DNA of 34,400 nucleotides from assembly GCA_027624175.1 (NCBI GenBank), contig JAQBXT010000021.1, positions 1 through 34,400 on the forward strand. The letters run 5' to 3'. Origin of the DNA: Pseudomonadota bacterium. Its GTDB lineage: Bacteria > Pseudomonadota > Gammaproteobacteria > Burkholderiales > SG8-39. Numbering within the stretch: the first letter of the stretch is position 1; each line of letters opens with the position of its first letter. A model generated the notes under the pieces. The model searched no databases and had not been told where the DNA came from. It worked only from the letters and a program-made list of their open reading frames with translations. The position numbers and the translations under genes were made by a program. Positions 14,702 through 23,737 of the stretch are shown piece by piece.

Positions 14702-16293
14702 GCATGGTTCGCGTCGGCGCGCACCAGATCGGCGCCTTTCTCGGCGATCGCGTACACCGCCGCGATGGTATTGCCCGACACCACCGAGGGCAGCACCGAG
14801 GCGTCGATCACGCGCAGGCCCTCGAGCCCCCGCACCCGCAGGCGTGCATCCACCACGGCACGCGCGTCCTCGCCCATCCGGCAGGTCGAGGTCGGATGGA
14901 ACACGGTGTCGCCGCTCTCCCGGCCATAGGCCAGCCAGTCGGCGTCGCTTTGCACCCTGGGCCCCGGCTGGAACTCCTCCGCCACGTAGTCCGAGAGCGG
15001 TGCCGTGCCCGCGAGGCGCCGCACGAACTTTAGCCCCTCGACCATCGTGCGACGCTCGTTCTCGCTCGACAAGTAGTTGTACTGGATCGCGGGCGGCGCC
15101 CCGGGATCGGCGGAGCGGATTCTCACCCAGCCGCGCGATTCGGCCTGCAGCTGGGAGAGCGACACCGTGAAGCCCGAGAACGGATGCAGGAACCCACCGC
15201 GCTTCGCGGCGGAGAAGTTGATGAAGTAGATCTGCGCGTCCGGGCGCGTGAGCTCCGGCCGCGTGCGCACGAACGCCGCCGCGTAGCCGGCGCTCACCGT
15301 GAGCGGGCCGCGCCGCGCGAACACGTACTTCAGGCCGATGCCGAGCTGGCGCCACCAGCTCGCCATGTCGTCGTTCAACGTGACCGGTTTCGTGCAGCGC
15401 CAGAAGGTGCGCACGTAGAAGTGATCCTGCAGGTCCTCGCCCACGCCGGGCGCGTCGTGCACCGGCCGGATGCCGTGGCGCTCGAGGAGCGCGCGCGGCC
15501 CGACGCCCGAGAGCTGCAGCAGCTGCGGCGAGTTGATCGAGCCGCCGGCAAGGATCACCTCGCGCGCAGCACGCATCACCTGCCTGCCGCCGCGCTGCAG
15601 GTATTCGACGCCGACGGCGCGCGCACCCTCGAAGCGCACGCGCGTGGCGAGCGCCTCCACCTCGACGCGAAGGTTGGGGCGCTTCAGCGCCGGGCGCAGA
15701 TAGCCGGTCGCGGCGCTCGAGCGCCGGCCGATCCGGGTCGTCGCCTGGTAGTAGCCCGCGCCTTCCTGGCGCGCGCCGTTGAAGTCGTCGTTGCGCGGCA
15801 CGCCGAGCGTCTCGGCCGAAGCGATGAAGGCGTCGCACAGCTCGTGCTTGTCGGGCAGGTCGTTGACCGCGATCGGCCCGCCCGTACCGTGCCAGGCATC
15901 GGCGCCGCGGCCCTGGTCCTCGGATTTCTTGAAGTACGGCAGCAGGTCGTCAAAACGCCAGCCCGGTATGCCCCAGCCGTCGAAGTCCTCGGGCTGGCCG
16001 CGGATGTAGACGAGACCATTGATCGAGGAGGAGCCGCCCAGCACCTTGCCGCGCGGCGTGAAGATGCGCCGGCCGCCCAGCGTCGGCTCGGGTTCGGACT
16101 CGTAGGCCCAGTTGACGTCGGTGCGCGCGAAGAGCTTACCGTAGCCCAGCGGCACGTGGATCCAGGGGTTCGTGTCGCGCGGCCCGGCTTCGAGCAGCAA
16201 CACGCGGTGCTTGCCGTCCTCGGTGAGGCGGTTGGCCAGCACGCAGCCCGCCGTGCCGGCGCCGACGATGACGTAATCCCAGCCTTCAGCCAC
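14698..16293 (-). CDS. GMC-family FAD oxidoreductase (choline dehydrogenase-like)
   Basis: The 531-aa flavoprotein oxidises an alcohol. The N-terminal FAD-binding motif is [17 protein letters not shown] (GAGTAG 11-16), followed by LLLEAG. GMC signature 1 is [20 protein letters not shown] and signature 2 is [20 protein letters not shown]. The C-terminal active-site parts are [11 protein letters not shown], with the conserved His, and [20 protein letters not shown], with the conserved Asn. Its length is normal for the family. Homologues act on choline, polyethylene glycol, aliphatic or alicyclic alcohols; the setting with an acyl-CoA ligase and hydrolases favours an alcohol intermediate in a carboxylate pathway rather than choline. 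The GTG at 16291-16293 overlaps the upstream gene by 8 bases. Confidence 0.93.
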   Translation of the reverse strand: MAEGWDYVIVGAGTAGCVLANRLTEDGKHRVLLLEAGPRDTNPWIHVPLGYGKLFARTDVNWAYESEPEPTLGGRRIFTPRGKVLGGSSSINGLVYIRGQPEDFDGWGIPGWRFDDLLPYFKKSEDQGRGADAWHGTGGPIAVNDLPDKHELCDAFIASAETLGVPRNDDFNGARQEGAGYYQATTRIGRRSSAATGYLRPALKRPNLRVEVEALATRVRFEGARAVGVEYLQRGGRQVMRAAREVILAGGSINSPQLLQLSGVGPRALLERHGIRPVHDAPGVGEDLQDHFYVRTFWRCTKPVTLNDDMASWWRQLGIGLKYVFARRGPLTVSAGYAAAFVRTRPELTRPDAQIYFINFSAAKRGGFLHPFSGFTVSLSQLQAESRGWVRIRSADPGAPPAIQYNYLSSENERRTMVEGLKFVRRLAGTAPLSDYVAEEFQPGPRVQSDADWLAYGRESGDTVFHPTSTCRMGEDARAVVDARLRVRGLEGLRVIDASVLPSVVSGNTIAAVYAIAEKGADLVRADANHA

Positions 16294-16762
16294 GCAGGAT
16301 GCGCAGGAAGCAGCAGCCCGCCGCGCCCGGCGTCCACGTGCGGTTCTCGATCTTGAATCCCGCGCCTTCGAACAGGCCCTTGTCCACGGCGCCGGCGATG
16401 CGGCACAGCGTCGCCACCTTTTCTTCGGGCAGCCCCGCCTCGCGCCAGGCGTCTTTCAGCGGGCAGCCATGCAGCTGGATTTCGAGCGCCCCGGCATCCT
16501 GTTTCAGGACCTGCGGCTTGAAGATCTCCTCGCCGCCCGGCACGCTGGCGAGAAAGGCCTCGCGCAGCCCGGCGAGATCGGCCGGGGCGAACTTGGCGAG
16601 CGGTGCGCCCATGGCGCGGCCGCGCTGGTAAATCGCCCGCGTCAGCAGTTCCTCGGCCTTGGCCGCGCCCAGTTCGCCGGCGAGCACATCGTAGGTCTCC
16701 TTGTAGATGAGCGCGCGGTTCTTCATCTGCGCGACGAGGTCGCGGCGGTCGTTATTCGACAT
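16286..16762 (-). CDS. L-2-amino-thiazoline-4-carboxylic acid hydrolase family protein
   Basis: The 158-aa protein fits the small family named after the ATC hydrolase of Pseudomonas L-cysteine synthesis. The key segment is LHGCPLKDAWREAGLPEE, with C100 as the probable nucleophile, followed by LFEGAGFKIENRTWTPGAAG and a terminal C150-C151 (GCCFLRIL). Known members open a thiazoline ring; many relatives sit in unrelated catabolic clusters, so here a ring-opening or C-N/C-S hydrolase role is only a guess. It sits 9 bases after the cyclase-family gene and overlaps the GMC gene. ATG at 16760-16762 follows an AGGAGG-type ribosome-binding site. Confidence 0.8.
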   Translation of the reverse strand: MSNNDRRDLVAQMKNRALIYKETYDVLAGELGAAKAEELLTRAIYQRGRAMGAPLAKFAPADLAGLREAFLASVPGGEEIFKPQVLKQDAGALEIQLHGCPLKDAWREAGLPEEKVATLCRIAGAVDKGLFEGAGFKIENRTWTPGAAGCCFLRILRG

Positions 16763-16771
16763 GGACTCCTC

Positions 16772-17815
16772 CTAGACTGTGGCCACCGCTGCCGCGGGCG
16801 AACCGACCGCGCCGGGCAGCCGCAGCGGCGGCGCGGTGAGCAGGAACCGGTTCCTGCCGTGCTCGCGCAGCCAGCGCGCAAGCTCGGTGAGGTACCAGAT
16901 TTCTCCGAGGTGGATGCCGTTCTTGAACAGGCAATGCTCATGCAGCGGCATCAGCGCGTGCGCCATCGGCTTGAACGGGCTCGCCGGGATGATCTCGACG
17001 GCGTAGTTGTCGGCGATCAGCGCCGCGCAACCTGAATCGGTGATCCATTGCAGCAGCTTGTCGTCGCGGCCTTCGAGCCCCGTGCAGGTGTTGTGGATCA
17101 GCTTGGGGTCGGGATTTTTCTTCAGCTCCAGGATCACGTCGACGAAGCCGGTGTAGAAGCAGACGAAGTCGCCCTTCTCCACCACCACCTTGTCCTTGTC
17201 CATCAGGCGCATCAGCGCGTCGTAGCCGATGGCTTTGCGTTCGCGGCCGAAGTGCGCGTGCAGGTCGACCATCACGCCGCGCCCCTGCGCGCCGTGCTCG
17301 GCGAGGTTCTGGATGCCCAGCGCATCGGCGCGGGCGCCTTCGTATTTCGCCCAGGGTTCCGCGCCGGGCTTCTCCGGTGCAGGCTTCACGTCCTCGCCGC
17401 CGCGAAAGCCGTTGTAGAACACGATTTCCGGTTTGCCGTCGCCGTCGGCGTCGAACTTGCCGCCGACATGCGCAAGCGAGTCCCACTGCGTGGAGTATTG
17501 CAGCGCCAGCAGCACTTGGTCATCGCAGACGATATCGGTTACGCCCGCGAAAACCTCGGATAGCGGAAAGCAGAACGCCTGCTTTCCGTCTCTGATCGTC
17601 GGCGCGAGCCGCGGCGGATTGCGGCGCGGATTGAGCACGTTGCCGCCCGGATAGTCGAGCGGCAGCGACAGGCAGAACGTGCGGCCCTCTTTCACTTCGG
17701 CCACGCCCTGCAGCACCTTCTCGCGCGTCACGTAGTTCATGCGCCCGCGCTGGTCGTCGGGACCGAATTCACCCCAGTTGGAATTCGGCGGTTTCTGTTT
17801 CCAGCGCTGCGCCAT
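16772..17815 (-). CDS. Cyclase-family metal-dependent hydrolase
   Basis: The 347-aa protein belongs to the cyclase family (the kynurenine formamidase/isatin hydrolase superfamily), in its longer subgroup of about 330-350 aa. The usual metal motif HxGTHxDxxxH appears as YSTQWDSLAHVGG, so the HxGTH part is altered while Asp and the last His remain. Later conserved parts are VMVDLHAHFG, KGDFVCFYTGF, PLHEHCLFKNGIHLGEIWYL and LLTAPPLRLPGAVGSPAA. Members hydrolyse amide, lactam or C-C bonds in ring compounds. Neighbours (ATC hydrolase-like, GMC, MaoC, acyl-CoA ligase) suggest ring-cleavage steps, as inference. Start ATG 17813-17815, two bases after the MaoC-like gene. Confidence 0.88.
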   Translation of the reverse strand: MAQRWKQKPPNSNWGEFGPDDQRGRMNYVTREKVLQGVAEVKEGRTFCLSLPLDYPGGNVLNPRRNPPRLAPTIRDGKQAFCFPLSEVFAGVTDIVCDDQVLLALQYSTQWDSLAHVGGKFDADGDGKPEIVFYNGFRGGEDVKPAPEKPGAEPWAKYEGARADALGIQNLAEHGAQGRGVMVDLHAHFGRERKAIGYDALMRLMDKDKVVVEKGDFVCFYTGFVDVILELKKNPDPKLIHNTCTGLEGRDDKLLQWITDSGCAALIADNYAVEIIPASPFKPMAHALMPLHEHCLFKNGIHLGEIWYLTELARWLREHGRNRFLLTAPPLRLPGAVGSPAAAVATV

Positions 17816-17817
17816 GG

Positions 17818-18270
17818 CTAGAAGTAGTGCCGGCTGATGGTTTCCGCGACCATCGCGGGCTTGTCGGCGCCTTCGCGCTCCACCGTGACGCCCCAGGTGG
17901 TCTGCACGCCGCCTTCCAGCTGTTCGAATTTCGCCAGCGTGAAGCGGCCGCGGATCTTCGCCCCCGCCGGCACCGGCGAGGTGAAGCGCACCTTGTTCAG
18001 GCCGTAGTTGACGCCCATCTTGCGGTCGGAGAATTCGAAGGTGGACTCGATCAGCTTGGGCAGCATGGACAGCGTGAGGAAGCCGTGCGCGATGGTGCCG
18101 CCGAACGATGAATTCTTCGCCTTCTCCGGGTCGACGTGGATCCACTGGAAGTCCTCGGTGGCCTTGGCGAACAGATCGATGCGCTCCTGCGGCATGTCCA
18201 CCCAGGGCGACACGGCGATCTCCTGGCCCACGCGGCTTTCCAGGTCGCGGATCTTCAGCGAGGTCTTCAT
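17818..18270 (-). CDS. MaoC-like (R)-enoyl-CoA hydratase
   Basis: The 150-aa single hot-dog-fold protein has the hydratase-2 layout: FAKATEDFQWIHVDPEKAK contains the D40/H45 pair and FGGTIAHGFLTLSMLPKLIE the substrate-loop segment. Then comes NYGLNKVRFTSPVPAGAKIR, which is strongly conserved in MaoC/NodN-like proteins. Family members hydrate trans-2-enoyl-CoA to (R)-3-hydroxyacyl-CoA or dehydrate related thioesters. Start ATG 18268-18270 overlaps the hydrolase stop (ATGA). The FadB-type enzyme in the divergent operon is of the (S)-specific type, so this protein may serve a different, perhaps branched or ring-derived, CoA intermediate. Confidence 0.92.
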   Translation of the reverse strand: MKTSLKIRDLESRVGQEIAVSPWVDMPQERIDLFAKATEDFQWIHVDPEKAKNSSFGGTIAHGFLTLSMLPKLIESTFEFSDRKMGVNYGLNKVRFTSPVPAGAKIRGRFTLAKFEQLEGGVQTTWGVTVEREGADKPAMVAETISRHYF

Positions 18271-19133
18271 CGGTGGATTGTAAACGCCTCGATCTCGCGG
18301 ATCACGAGGTCGGTTCGCTCGCGCGCGATCCAGTGCGACGCTTCGGGCACGCGCACCAGCTTCAGGTCCGGCACCACCTCGTCCAACCCGTCGAGACAGC
18401 CCGGCAGCAGCGCGGCATCGCGCTCGCCCCAGACCACCAGCGTGGACACCTTGACGGTGAAGTCCTCGGGCTTGAGTTGCAGCTTCTTTGCGCCGGGGTC
18501 TTCGGGCGAAGGCGGATACATTGGCGAGGCGCGGTAGTAGTTGAGTCCGCCGGTGAGCGCGCCGGGCTGCGACCAGGCCTCGATCAGCGCCTTGCGCGCC
18601 GCCTCGTCCAGGTCGGAGAACGCACCCAGCAGACGCGCGTAGCCGTTCTCGGTGAGAACCCGCTCCGCCTTGGCGAGGCGAAAGAGCAGCATGTACTCGC
18701 TCGCTTGCTGCTGCGCCGGGTTGTTGCAGAGTTCGCGCCAGAAAACATAGGGGTGCGGCGAATTGAGCATCACCAGCCTCGACAGGCGCTCCGGGTGAGC
18801 GATGGCCACGCCCCAGGCCACCGCGCCGCCCCAGTCGTGCGCGACGAGCACGAACTTGTCCTTCGTGTAGTGCGCGGCAAGGGCGAGCACGTCGGCCACC
18901 AGGTGCTTCGCCCGGTAGGCTTCGACGGCCGCAGGCTTGTCCGAGAGGTTGTAGCCGCGCAGGTCGGGCGCCGCCGCGCACCAGCCGCGCGCGCCGAAGT
19001 GCTCGAGGAGCGGCTGCCACATCGCCCAGTACTCTGGAAAGCCGTGCAGGAACAGCATCAGCGGCCCGTGGCCCGCGCGCGCGACGTGAAGGCGCAGGCC
19101 GTTCGCCGCGACGGTTTCATGAACGATGGTCAC
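18267..19133 (-). CDS. Alpha/beta hydrolase, epoxide hydrolase-like
   Basis: The 288-aa protein carries the Asp-nucleophile signature of epoxide hydrolases and haloalkane/haloacetate dehalogenases: HGFPE (30-34) for the oxyanion hole, AHDWGG with nucleophile D100, a second acid at D239 in WGERDAALL, and H267 in PEASHW. Nucleophile Asp rather than Ser argues for epoxide or C-halogen bond hydrolysis over ester hydrolysis. Cap-domain tyrosines (GLNYYRASPMY) favour epoxide hydrolase. GTG start at 19131-19133 overlaps the crotonase stop; the end overlaps the MaoC-like gene. Two four-base overlaps make it firmly part of the ligase operon. Confidence 0.88.
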   Translation of the reverse strand: MTIVHETVAANGLRLHVARAGHGPLMLFLHGFPEYWAMWQPLLEHFGARGWCAAAPDLRGYNLSDKPAAVEAYRAKHLVADVLALAAHYTKDKFVLVAHDWGGAVAWGVAIAHPERLSRLVMLNSPHPYVFWRELCNNPAQQQASEYMLLFRLAKAERVLTENGYARLLGAFSDLDEAARKALIEAWSQPGALTGGLNYYRASPMYPPSPEDPGAKKLQLKPEDFTVKVSTLVVWGERDAALLPGCLDGLDEVVPDLKLVRVPEASHWIARERTDLVIREIEAFTIHR

Positions 19134-19897
19134 GAAAAGCGCGAGAAGTCGGGCTTGCGCTTTTCCATGAAGGCGCTGAGCGCTTCCTTTGCCTCGGGCG
19201 AGCGCAGGCGCTCGCCGAACAGCCCCAGCTCCTCGGTCATGCGCTCCTGCACTGCCGGCGCCAGGGCGCGCTTCATCAGCTCCTTGGTCATGCGCACCGA
19301 CTCGGGCGGCAGCGCGGCAAGCGCCGCCGCCGCCTGGCGCGCGCGCTCCAGCAACTCACCTTCGGGAACGATTTCGGTGACGATGCCCGCGGCGAGCGCT
19401 TTCTCCGCACTGAACGGCCCGCCCAGCAGCAGCATCTCGGCAGCCCGACGGTAGCCCGCCATCGCCGGCAGCAACAGGCTGGAAGCCGCCTCCGGCAGCA
19501 GGCCGAGCGGCACGAACGGCATCTGCAGGCGCGCGTTCGGCGCGGCGTAGACCAGGTCGCAGTGCAGCAGCATCGTGGTGCCGATGCCGACCGCCGGGCC
19601 GCCGACCGCGGCCACCAGGGGCTTGCGCGCCGTGGAGATGGCGCGCAGGAATCCCGCGGCGGGCGAGTCGCCGGGACCCCGCGGCAATTCGAGGAAGTCC
19701 TTGACGTCGTTGCCCGAGGTGAAGCAGTCGCGCTGGCCGTGGATCAGCACCGCGCGCACCTGCGCGTCGGCATCCGCTGCCTTGAGCGCCTGGGCCATCG
19801 CCGCGTACATCTCCGGGCTGAGCGCGTTCTTCTTCTCGGGCCGGTTGAGCTCGATGCGGGTGATGCGGTCCCTGGTCTCGACGATGACGTGGTTCAT
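19130..19897 (-). CDS. Crotonase-family protein, enoyl-CoA isomerase-like
   Basis: The 255-aa protein has the crotonase fold: RIELNRPEKKNALSPEMYAA, the CoA/oxyanion segment CFTSGNDVKDF, and VGGPAVGIGTTMLLHCDLVY. True hydratases have Glu in the second motif (GGxxEL) and in the following PE motif; here those positions are Thr (GIGTTML) and Phe (MPFVPLGL). Instead a Glu appears in LLPEAASSLLLP, the position used by delta3,delta2-enoyl-CoA isomerases. Isomerisation of an unsaturated acyl-CoA is therefore more likely than hydration. Start ATG 19895-19897 overlaps the ligase stop (ATGA). It may handle double-bond shifts before the MaoC or FadB step. Confidence 0.88.
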   Translation of the reverse strand: MNHVIVETRDRITRIELNRPEKKNALSPEMYAAMAQALKAADADAQVRAVLIHGQRDCFTSGNDVKDFLELPRGPGDSPAAGFLRAISTARKPLVAAVGGPAVGIGTTMLLHCDLVYAAPNARLQMPFVPLGLLPEAASSLLLPAMAGYRRAAEMLLLGGPFSAEKALAAGIVTEIVPEGELLERARQAAAALAALPPESVRMTKELMKRALAPAVQERMTEELGLFGERLRSPEAKEALSAFMEKRKPDFSRFS

Positions 19898-21522
19898 GCG
19901 CCCGGCAACCGGTAGTCCTTGAGTTGCTGGCGCAGCGTGAGCTTGGAGAGCTTGCCGGTCGCGGTGTGCGGCAGCTCGGGGACGAACACCACGTCGTCGG
20001 GCATCCACCACTTGGCGATCTTGCCCTCGTAGAACTTGAGCAGCTCGTCCCGGGTCACCTCCTGCCCCGCCTTCTTCACTGCCACCACGAGCGGACGCTC
20101 GTCCCATTTCGGATGCTTGACGCCGATCACCGCCGCCTCCTGGATCGCCGGATGCGCCACCGCGATGTTCTCCAGGTCGATGGAGCTGATCCATTCGCCG
20201 CCCGACTTGATCACGTCCTTGGAGCGGTCGGTGATCTGCAGGTAGCCCTCGGCGTCGATGGTGGCGACGTCGCCGGTGGGGAACCAGCCGTCCTTCAGCG
20301 GGTCGCCGCCCTCGCTTTTCATGTACCCCGAGGCGATCCAGGGGCCCTTCACCAGCAGGTCGCCAAAGGCCTTGCCGTCCCAGGGCAGCTCCTTGCCGCC
20401 CTCGTCGACGATTTTCATTTCCACGCCGAAGATGCCGCGGCCCTGCTTCGCCTGCACGGCGTAGCGCTGATCCTTGGGCAATTGCGCCTGCTTGGTCTTC
20501 AGCGAACCCACGGTGCCCAGCGGGCTCATCTCGGTCATGCCCCAGGCGTGGAACACGGTGACGCCGTAATCGTCCTGGAAGGTGCGGATCATCGCCGGCG
20601 GGCAGGCCGAGCCGCCAATCACCGTGCGCTTGAGGGTGGAGAATTTCACCTTGTTGGCGGCGAGGTGCTGCAGCAGCATCAGCCACACCGTCGGCACGCC
20701 GGCCGAGAGCGTCACCTTCTCCTGCTCGATCAGCTCGTAGACGCTCTTGCCGTCGAGGTGCGGCCCCGGGAACACCATCTTCGCGCCCACCATGGTGCAG
20801 GCGTAGGGCAGGCTCCAGGCATTGGCATGGAACATCGGCACCACCGGCAGCACCGCATCGAGCGCCGAGAGGTTGAGCGCATCGGGCAGCGCGGCGCCAT
20901 AGGCGTGCAGCACCGTGGAGCGGTGGCCGAAGAGCACGCCCTTCGGGTTGCCGGTGGTGCCCGAGGTGTAGCACAGCGCCGCTGCGGTGCGCTCATCGAA
21001 CGACGGCCACTCGAAGCGGTCATCCTGCTGGTCCATCAAATCTTCGTAGCACTTCAGCTTCGGGATCGAGGTCTGCGCAGGCATGTGCGCGCGGTCCGTC
21101 AGCAAAACGTAGTGCTTCACCGACTTCAGTTGCGGCGCGAGCTTCTCCACCAGCGGCATGAAGCTGAGGTCGAAGCACAGCACCTGGTTCTCGGCGTGGT
21201 TCGAGATGTAGGTGATCTGGTCGGGAAACAACCGTGGGTTGATGGTGTTGATGACGGCGCCGATGCCGGAAATCGCGTAGTACAGCTCGTAGTGGCGGTA
21301 GCCGTTCCAGGCCAGGGTGCCAACGCGGTCCCCCAGTTTCACGCCCAGGGCGTGCAGGACCTTGGCCAGCCGGCGCGCGCGGGCATGGGCCTCGCGGTAG
21401 GTATAGCGGTGCAGCCCCCCTTCGACGGTCTTGGAGACGATCTCGGTGTCGCCGTGGTTGCGTTCCGCGAAGCGGATCAGGTCGGTGATCAGCAACGGCA
21501 CGTCCATCATCAAGCCTTGCAT
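19894..21522 (-). CDS. AMP-forming acyl-CoA ligase (medium/long-chain, AlkK-like)
   Basis: The 542-aa cytoplasmic enzyme activates a carboxylic acid to its CoA thioester through an acyl-AMP. Diagnostic motifs: the phosphate loop [11 protein letters not shown] (185-195), [47 protein letters not shown], the hinge [16 protein letters not shown], and C-terminal [15 protein letters not shown] with the catalytic Lys. The layout and spacing resemble AlkK-type medium-chain ligases; the acyl group is not determined. It is the first gene of the long minus-strand run and has a strong GAGGAGGGG ribosome-binding site. It is divergent from the FadB-type gene across a 116-base shared control region. Confidence 0.93.
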   Translation of the reverse strand: MQGLMMDVPLLITDLIRFAERNHGDTEIVSKTVEGGLHRYTYREAHARARRLAKVLHALGVKLGDRVGTLAWNGYRHYELYYAISGIGAVINTINPRLFPDQITYISNHAENQVLCFDLSFMPLVEKLAPQLKSVKHYVLLTDRAHMPAQTSIPKLKCYEDLMDQQDDRFEWPSFDERTAAALCYTSGTTGNPKGVLFGHRSTVLHAYGAALPDALNLSALDAVLPVVPMFHANAWSLPYACTMVGAKMVFPGPHLDGKSVYELIEQEKVTLSAGVPTVWLMLLQHLAANKVKFSTLKRTVIGGSACPPAMIRTFQDDYGVTVFHAWGMTEMSPLGTVGSLKTKQAQLPKDQRYAVQAKQGRGIFGVEMKIVDEGGKELPWDGKAFGDLLVKGPWIASGYMKSEGGDPLKDGWFPTGDVATIDAEGYLQITDRSKDVIKSGGEWISSIDLENIAVAHPAIQEAAVIGVKHPKWDERPLVVAVKKAGQEVTRDELLKFYEGKIAKWWMPDDVVFVPELPHTATGKLSKLTLRQQLKDYRLPGA

Positions 21523-21638
21523 GGGTTTCCCCTCCTCGGATCAGACCGTACTGCGCGGCAATCGCCCCGGTCAAGCACTATCCGGCGGCACGATCCGGGG
21601 GGTAGAATTTGCGCATCCCCCACTGGAGATTGCGCGAA
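21523..21638. promoter_or_regulatory. Divergent control region between ligase and FadB-type operons
   Basis: For the minus direction TTGACC (21569-21574) and TACGGT (21545-21550) are 18 bases apart. For the plus direction TAGAAT (21603-21608) is a fair -10 without a good -35. The ligase ribosome-binding site lies at the left end and GGAG before the plus gene at the right. No clear operator palindrome is seen. Co-regulation of both acyl-CoA operons from here is likely. Confidence 0.5.
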
Positions 21639-23726
21639 ATGAGCGACGTGGCTGCGTATTCCGTGCGCGACGGCATCGCCGTCATCACCCTGAACAACCC
21701 GCCCGTGAACGGCCTGGGCAACGCGCTGCGCGCGGGCATCGCCGAAGGCCTGAAGCAAGCCGCAGCCGACCCCGAGGTCAAGGCGGTGGTGATGATCGGC
21801 TCGTCCAAGGCGTTTTCGGGCGGCGCCGACATCCGCGAGTTCAACAAGCCGATGACTCCGCCGAACCTGCCGGAAGTCAACGACATGCAGGATGCGATGC
21901 AAAAGCCCCTGGTGGCGGCGATCGGCGGCTTCGCGCTCGGCGGCGGGCTGGAACTCGCGCTCGGCTGCCACTACCGCATCGCGGCCCCGAAAAGCCTGCT
22001 CGGCCTGCCGGAGGTGAAGCTCGGCATCCTGCCCGGTTCGGGCGGGACGCAGCGTCTGCCGCGTGTCATCCCGGTGCACGAGGCAGCGCGCATGATGATG
22101 CTGGGCGACCCGATTGCAGCGGAAAGAGCAAAAGAGCTCGGGTTGATCGACGAGATCGTCACCGGCGATTTGCTCGAGGCGGGCATCGCCTACGCGCAAA
22201 AACTCGTCGCCGAGGGCAAGGGTCCGCGCCGCGTGCGCGACTTGCCGCCGCGCGTGGACGGCGACCAGAAGGCGCTGCTCGACGCGGTGCCGGAACAGGC
22301 CGCGCGCGCCGCGAGCGGCAATCCCGCGCCCGCCGAGATCGCCAAGTGCATCCAGGCTGCGGTCACCCTGCCGTTCGACGAGGGCCGCAAGGTGGAACGC
22401 GAGCGCTTCGAGTACCTGGTGAACACCGTCGAGTCCAGGGCGCTGCGCCACATGTTCTTCGCCGAGCGCCAGACCTCGAAGATCCCCGACGTGCCCGAGA
22501 CCACGCCGACGCGCGAGATCAGGAAGGCGGCGATCGTCGGCTCGGGCACCATGGGCGGCGGCATCGCCATGTGCTTCGCCAATGCCGGCATCCCGGTGGT
22601 GATCGCCGACCTGTCGCAGGAGGCACTCGACAAGGGGCTTAAGCGCATCAGGGACAACTACGCCGTCAGCGTGCAGCGCGGGCGCCTCAAGCAGGAGGAC
22701 ATGGACAAGCGCGTGGCGCTGATCCAGGGCACCGCCGACCTGCGCACCGCGCGCGACGCCGACATCGTCATCGAGGCGGTATTCGAGCGCATGGAAGTCA
22801 AGCAGGAGATCTTCAAGAAACTCGACGCCGTGATGAAGCCCGGCGCGATCCTCGCCACCAACACCTCGACGCTCGACGTGAACAAGATCGCCGCGGTCAC
22901 CAAGCGCCCGCAGGACGTGATCGGCACGCACTTCTTCTCGCCGGCGAACGTGATGCGCCTGCTGGAAGTGGTGCGCGCGGCGAAGACCGGCAAGGACGTG
23001 CTCGCCACCACCATGAAGCTCGGCAAGAAGCTGAAAAAGGTGCCGATCGTCTCGGGCGTGTGCGACGGCTTCATCGGCAATCGAATGCTCGAACGCTACA
23101 CGCAGCAGGCCGGATTCCTGCTCGACGAGGGCGCGAGCCCGCAGCAGGTGGACGCAGCGCTGCAGAACTGGGGCCTGGCGATGGGCCCGTTCACCATGTC
23201 CGACATGGCGGGCAACGACGTCGGCTGGGACGTGCGCAAGCGCCGCTACTACGAGAAGCCGGACATGGCGTACTCGAAATTCGCCGACAAGGTGTGCGAG
23301 CTCGGGCGCTTCGGGCAAAAGACGGGCAAGGGCTTCTACAAGTACGAGGCCGGCAACCGCAAACCGCAACCCGACCCCGAAATCGATGCGCTGCTGGAGA
23401 AGTACCGCAAGGAGAACGGCCTGCAGCCGCGCCAGATTTCAGACCAGGAGATCGTCGAGCGCTGCATCTACGCGCTCGCCAACGAAGGTGCGCGCATCCT
23501 GGAAGAGGGCATCGCGCTGCGCGCCTCCGACGTGGACATGGTGTACCTCGCCGGCTACGGCTTCCCCCCGCACCGCGGCGGGCCGATGTTCTATGCCGAC
23601 ACCGTGGGCCTGGACAAGGTGGTGGCGGCGATCGCCAAATTCCAGCAGGGCTACCTGGGCGCGCAGTGGACGCCCGCGCCGCTGCTGGTCAAGCTTGCCA
23701 AAGAGGGCAAACGCTTTAACGGATAG
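21639..23726 (+). CDS. Bifunctional enoyl-CoA hydratase/3-hydroxyacyl-CoA dehydrogenase (FadB/FadJ type)
   Basis: The 695-aa protein joins an N-terminal crotonase domain (~1-190) to an NAD-binding 3-hydroxyacyl-CoA dehydrogenase (~295-475) and its C-terminal helical domains (~480-690). Both hydratase glutamates are present: E105 in [13 protein letters not shown] and E125 in [19 protein letters not shown]. The dinucleotide site is [18 protein letters not shown], and the His-Glu pair is H431 ([11 protein letters not shown]) with E443. It catalyses two consecutive beta-oxidation steps. The ECH-HAD order and length match peroxisomal-type multifunctional enzymes and bacterial FadJ-like proteins. 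I chose ATG 21639-21641, preceded by GGAG, over an in-frame ATG 30 bases upstream. It leads an operon with a thiolase 11 bases downstream. Confidence 0.95.
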   Translation: MSDVAAYSVRDGIAVITLNNPPVNGLGNALRAGIAEGLKQAAADPEVKAVVMIGSSKAFSGGADIREFNKPMTPPNLPEVNDMQDAMQKPLVAAIGGFALGGGLELALGCHYRIAAPKSLLGLPEVKLGILPGSGGTQRLPRVIPVHEAARMMMLGDPIAAERAKELGLIDEIVTGDLLEAGIAYAQKLVAEGKGPRRVRDLPPRVDGDQKALLDAVPEQAARAASGNPAPAEIAKCIQAAVTLPFDEGRKVERERFEYLVNTVESRALRHMFFAERQTSKIPDVPETTPTREIRKAAIVGSGTMGGGIAMCFANAGIPVVIADLSQEALDKGLKRIRDNYAVSVQRGRLKQEDMDKRVALIQGTADLRTARDADIVIEAVFERMEVKQEIFKKLDAVMKPGAILATNTSTLDVNKIAAVTKRPQDVIGTHFFSPANVMRLLEVVRAAKTGKDVLATTMKLGKKLKKVPIVSGVCDGFIGNRMLERYTQQAGFLLDEGASPQQVDAALQNWGLAMGPFTMSDMAGNDVGWDVRKRRYYEKPDMAYSKFADKVCELGRFGQKTGKGFYKYEAGNRKPQPDPEIDALLEKYRKENGLQPRQISDQEIVERCIYALANEGARILEEGIALRASDVDMVYLAGYGFPPHRGGPMFYADTVGLDKVVAAIAKFQQGYLGAQWTPAPLLVKLAKEGKRFNG

Positions 23727-23737
23727 GAGACTTTGCC

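Noticed and set aside
14648-15838. Long N-terminal extension of livK in frame through the GMC oxidoreductase gene
   Set aside because: The strong ribosome-binding site and signal peptide fix the livK start at 14647; the extension lacks conserved sequence and overlaps a clear gene.
19924-21642. A 572-codon plus-strand open frame opposite the acyl-CoA ligase
   Set aside because: No recognisable motif; mirror of the well-conserved ligase reading frame.
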